A stretch of 20,873 nucleotides of DNA from a virus. The notes under the pieces are model-generated. The model searched no databases, was not told the origin of the DNA, and saw nothing but the letters and a program-made list of their open reading frames with translations. Every line of letters begins with the position of its first letter. Position 1 is the first letter of the stretch. Where the stretch lies: IMG/VR virus record IMGVR_UViG_3300028392_000337, positions 1 through 20,873 of that record; one strand, written 5' to 3'. A program made the translations under genes and the position numbers. Of this stretch, positions 19,837 to 20,873 are shown piece after piece.

Positions 19837-20685
19837 TTAAGCGATACCCGGCAGACTGGCAGGATCGAGCAACTCCATCGCACGACGTGGAAGAGAATAT
19901 GTCGGAGTGGAGTAGAACTCATCACCTGCACCGTTACGGTTCATGATGTTGACAGCACCTCGTTGAGTTGACCAAAGGTGGCGAAGGATTTCCAGCACAC
20001 CTTGCTGAACTGCTGGCGGAGTCACCGTGTAGCCAGCGATGTAGGTCACGGTCACAGCATTCACGCCAGAAGCCCAGAAGCCATAAGCGCCAAACGACGA
20101 TGAAGCCGAGATGGTTGAGGTGGTCAGGCGATAGAGTCGCTGACCGGTGTCGTCCAACTTGTATTGGCTTGAATCCAAAGTCACGCCAGACTCGACAACC
20201 GTCGTGATACTAATCGCACGAGGTGAGCGCAGACGAAGAACGTCAGTCTGACCGTCATAAGTTTCGACGATCGTGCGACGGCCAAGGACAGCGCCAACAT
20301 AATTCTCGGCAAGGTCTTGGGCAGCGTCGATGAAGCGGCGAATCTCATCCTCGTCAGCTGACGCAGCAGGGATGTTGAGATGGCTCAGCGCCATGTCATA
20401 ACTTACGACCGGCAGAGTTGTCAGGTCACGGACACTGAACTCGTCAGTAAACGCTGAAGCATTCGTGCCAGTAGCCACCCAACGAATCAGGTGACGACCA
20501 GACAGCGTCGGAGTGTACGCCACATCATAAAGACCAGCATCCGAATTAGTAACGCTAGGCGTGACTGAAGTGCCGTCAGGAAGAGTGATCGTACACACCA
20601 CAGAAGTCGCATTCTGCGCTGTCCCTGCACTATTAGTGATAGTGATGCCAAGAGCGGCAACATCACCCAAGTCATAAGATGCCAT
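19837..20685 (-). CDS. Head-tail connector with N-terminal Ig-like domain (282 aa)
   Basis: Two parts. Residues 1-86 form an Ig-like beta domain: GDVAALGITITNSAGTAQNA, then DAGLYDVAYTPTLSGRHLIR and ATGTNASAFTDEF. Residues 88-282 resemble the HK97 gp6-like adaptor: DEDEIRRFIDAAQDLAENYV and GRRTIVETYDGQ, then VTYIAGYTVTPPAVQQGVLE and a helix RHLWSTQRG. The 'Y-x-A-G-Y ... P-P-x-V-x-x-G-V-L-E-I-L-R-H-L-W' stretch is diagnostic. The adaptor forms a ring under the portal. The Ig-like front end may decorate the virion. Preceded by a gene cut at the window edge. Confidence 0.8.
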   Translation of the reverse strand: MASYDLGDVAALGITITNSAGTAQNATSVVCTITLPDGTSVTPSVTNSDAGLYDVAYTPTLSGRHLIRWVATGTNASAFTDEFSVRDLTTLPVVSYDMALSHLNIPAASADEDEIRRFIDAAQDLAENYVGAVLGRRTIVETYDGQTDVLRLRSPRAISITTVVESGVTLDSSQYKLDDTGQRLYRLTTSTISASSSFGAYGFWASGVNAVTVTYIAGYTVTPPAVQQGVLEILRHLWSTQRGAVNIMNRNGAGDEFYSTPTYSLPRRAMELLDPASLPGIA

Positions 20686-20688
20686 CAG

Positions 20689-20873
20689 TTATCTCGCTTT
20701 CATTGTGGCGGTCTGAACAGTTCGAGGTTTCGTGCTCGCCGAAGAAGTAGAGCGAGGCTTCGCCGAAGCAGTAGAAACAGTTCGAGGTTTCGAAGTGGCG
20801 ACAGGTTTCACCGTGAAAGTCATCGTGCCTGACGTTGTCGCCTGGTTGTAGGTGAGGTGAGAGTTGTAGGCGA
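20689..20873 (-). CDS. Unidentified protein, C-terminal 60 residues (runs off right edge)
   Basis: Open minus-strand frame ending in TAA at 20689-20691, three bases before the connector start. The visible part has a beta-like stretch (NSHLTYNQATTSGTMTFTVK) and then a tail of repeated basic units: KPRTVSTASA, KPRSTSSAST, KPRTVQTATM, ending KAR. Three KPR units at 10-residue spacing, separated by Ser/Thr/Ala, suggest a disordered, positively charged tail that could touch DNA or capsid. By position it is a head protein, possibly the major capsid or a small gene after it; it cannot be named. Confidence 0.75.
   Translation of the reverse strand, partial: AYNSHLTYNQATTSGTMTFTVKPVATSKPRTVSTASAKPRSTSSASTKPRTVQTATMKAR
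20716..20792. repeat. 60-base-spaced direct repeat encoding KPR units
   Basis: AACAGTTCGAGGTTTCG occurs at 20716-20732 and 20776-20792, exactly 60 bases apart, with a diverged copy between them (AGAGCGAGGCTTCG). It corresponds to three 30-base units encoding KPR-Ser/Thr decapeptides, a recent in-frame duplication. Confidence 0.7.

Overview
The window is most of a small tailed-phage genome whose host is an actinobacterium. The host call rests on two WhiB-family iron-sulphur regulators, a protein class known only from actinobacteria and their phages, and on tail, lysis and zinc-ribbon genes that look like those of actinobacteriophages. Base composition is near 50% G+C by eye, lower than typical Streptomyces or Mycobacterium phages, which would fit an aquatic or metagenomic source. 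Every supported gene lies on the minus strand, so the genome reads from right to left.

Right part (20873 to about 11995), virion and lysis. In transcription order: the tail end of a gene with a KPR-rich C-terminus; head-tail connector with an Ig-like N-domain; tail terminator candidate; small protein; tail tube; tail assembly chaperone with a predicted -1 frameshift product; HK97 gp10-like protein; tape measure; tail hub or baseplate protein; lectin-like tip protein; a 48-residue zinc ribbon; a small beta protein; a membrane-anchored coiled-coil protein; a Cys/His endolysin; and a holin. This is a siphovirus with a short tail.

Middle part (11973 to 8705): a small helix-turn-helix protein, a metallophosphoesterase, a family-2-like glycosyltransferase, an NAD-dependent sugar epimerase and a DUF6378-like protein, joined by ATGA overlaps. 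A hairpin with a T-run, a perfect AT-rich inverted repeat and a promoter candidate lie between 8484 and 8704 and split this block from the next.

Left part (8483 to 1), replication, recombination and regulation: tiny proteins, WhiB, a 32-residue zinc ribbon, an Hjc-like resolvase, a second WhiB, a membrane protein, a coiled-coil protein, a Cas4/RecB-like Fe-S nuclease, a putative ssDNA-binding protein, a primase-polymerase/helicase fusion, and zinc-ribbon proteins. An array of AGGTAAG repeats lies at 1815-1884. A promoter with a palindrome over its predicted start precedes the last genes, which end in an HNH endonuclease cut by the left edge.

No DNA polymerase gene was found, so replication probably uses the primase-polymerase/helicase plus the host replisome. 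No integrase or CI-like repressor is visible. The genes missing here (terminase, portal, protease, major capsid) are those expected between an HNH gene and a head-tail connector, so the two edges are probably joined by a segment of several kb outside this window. No gene-free stretch exceeds about 220 bases. Many genes overlap by ATGA, GTGA or TAATG, which fixed most starts and revealed several very small genes.
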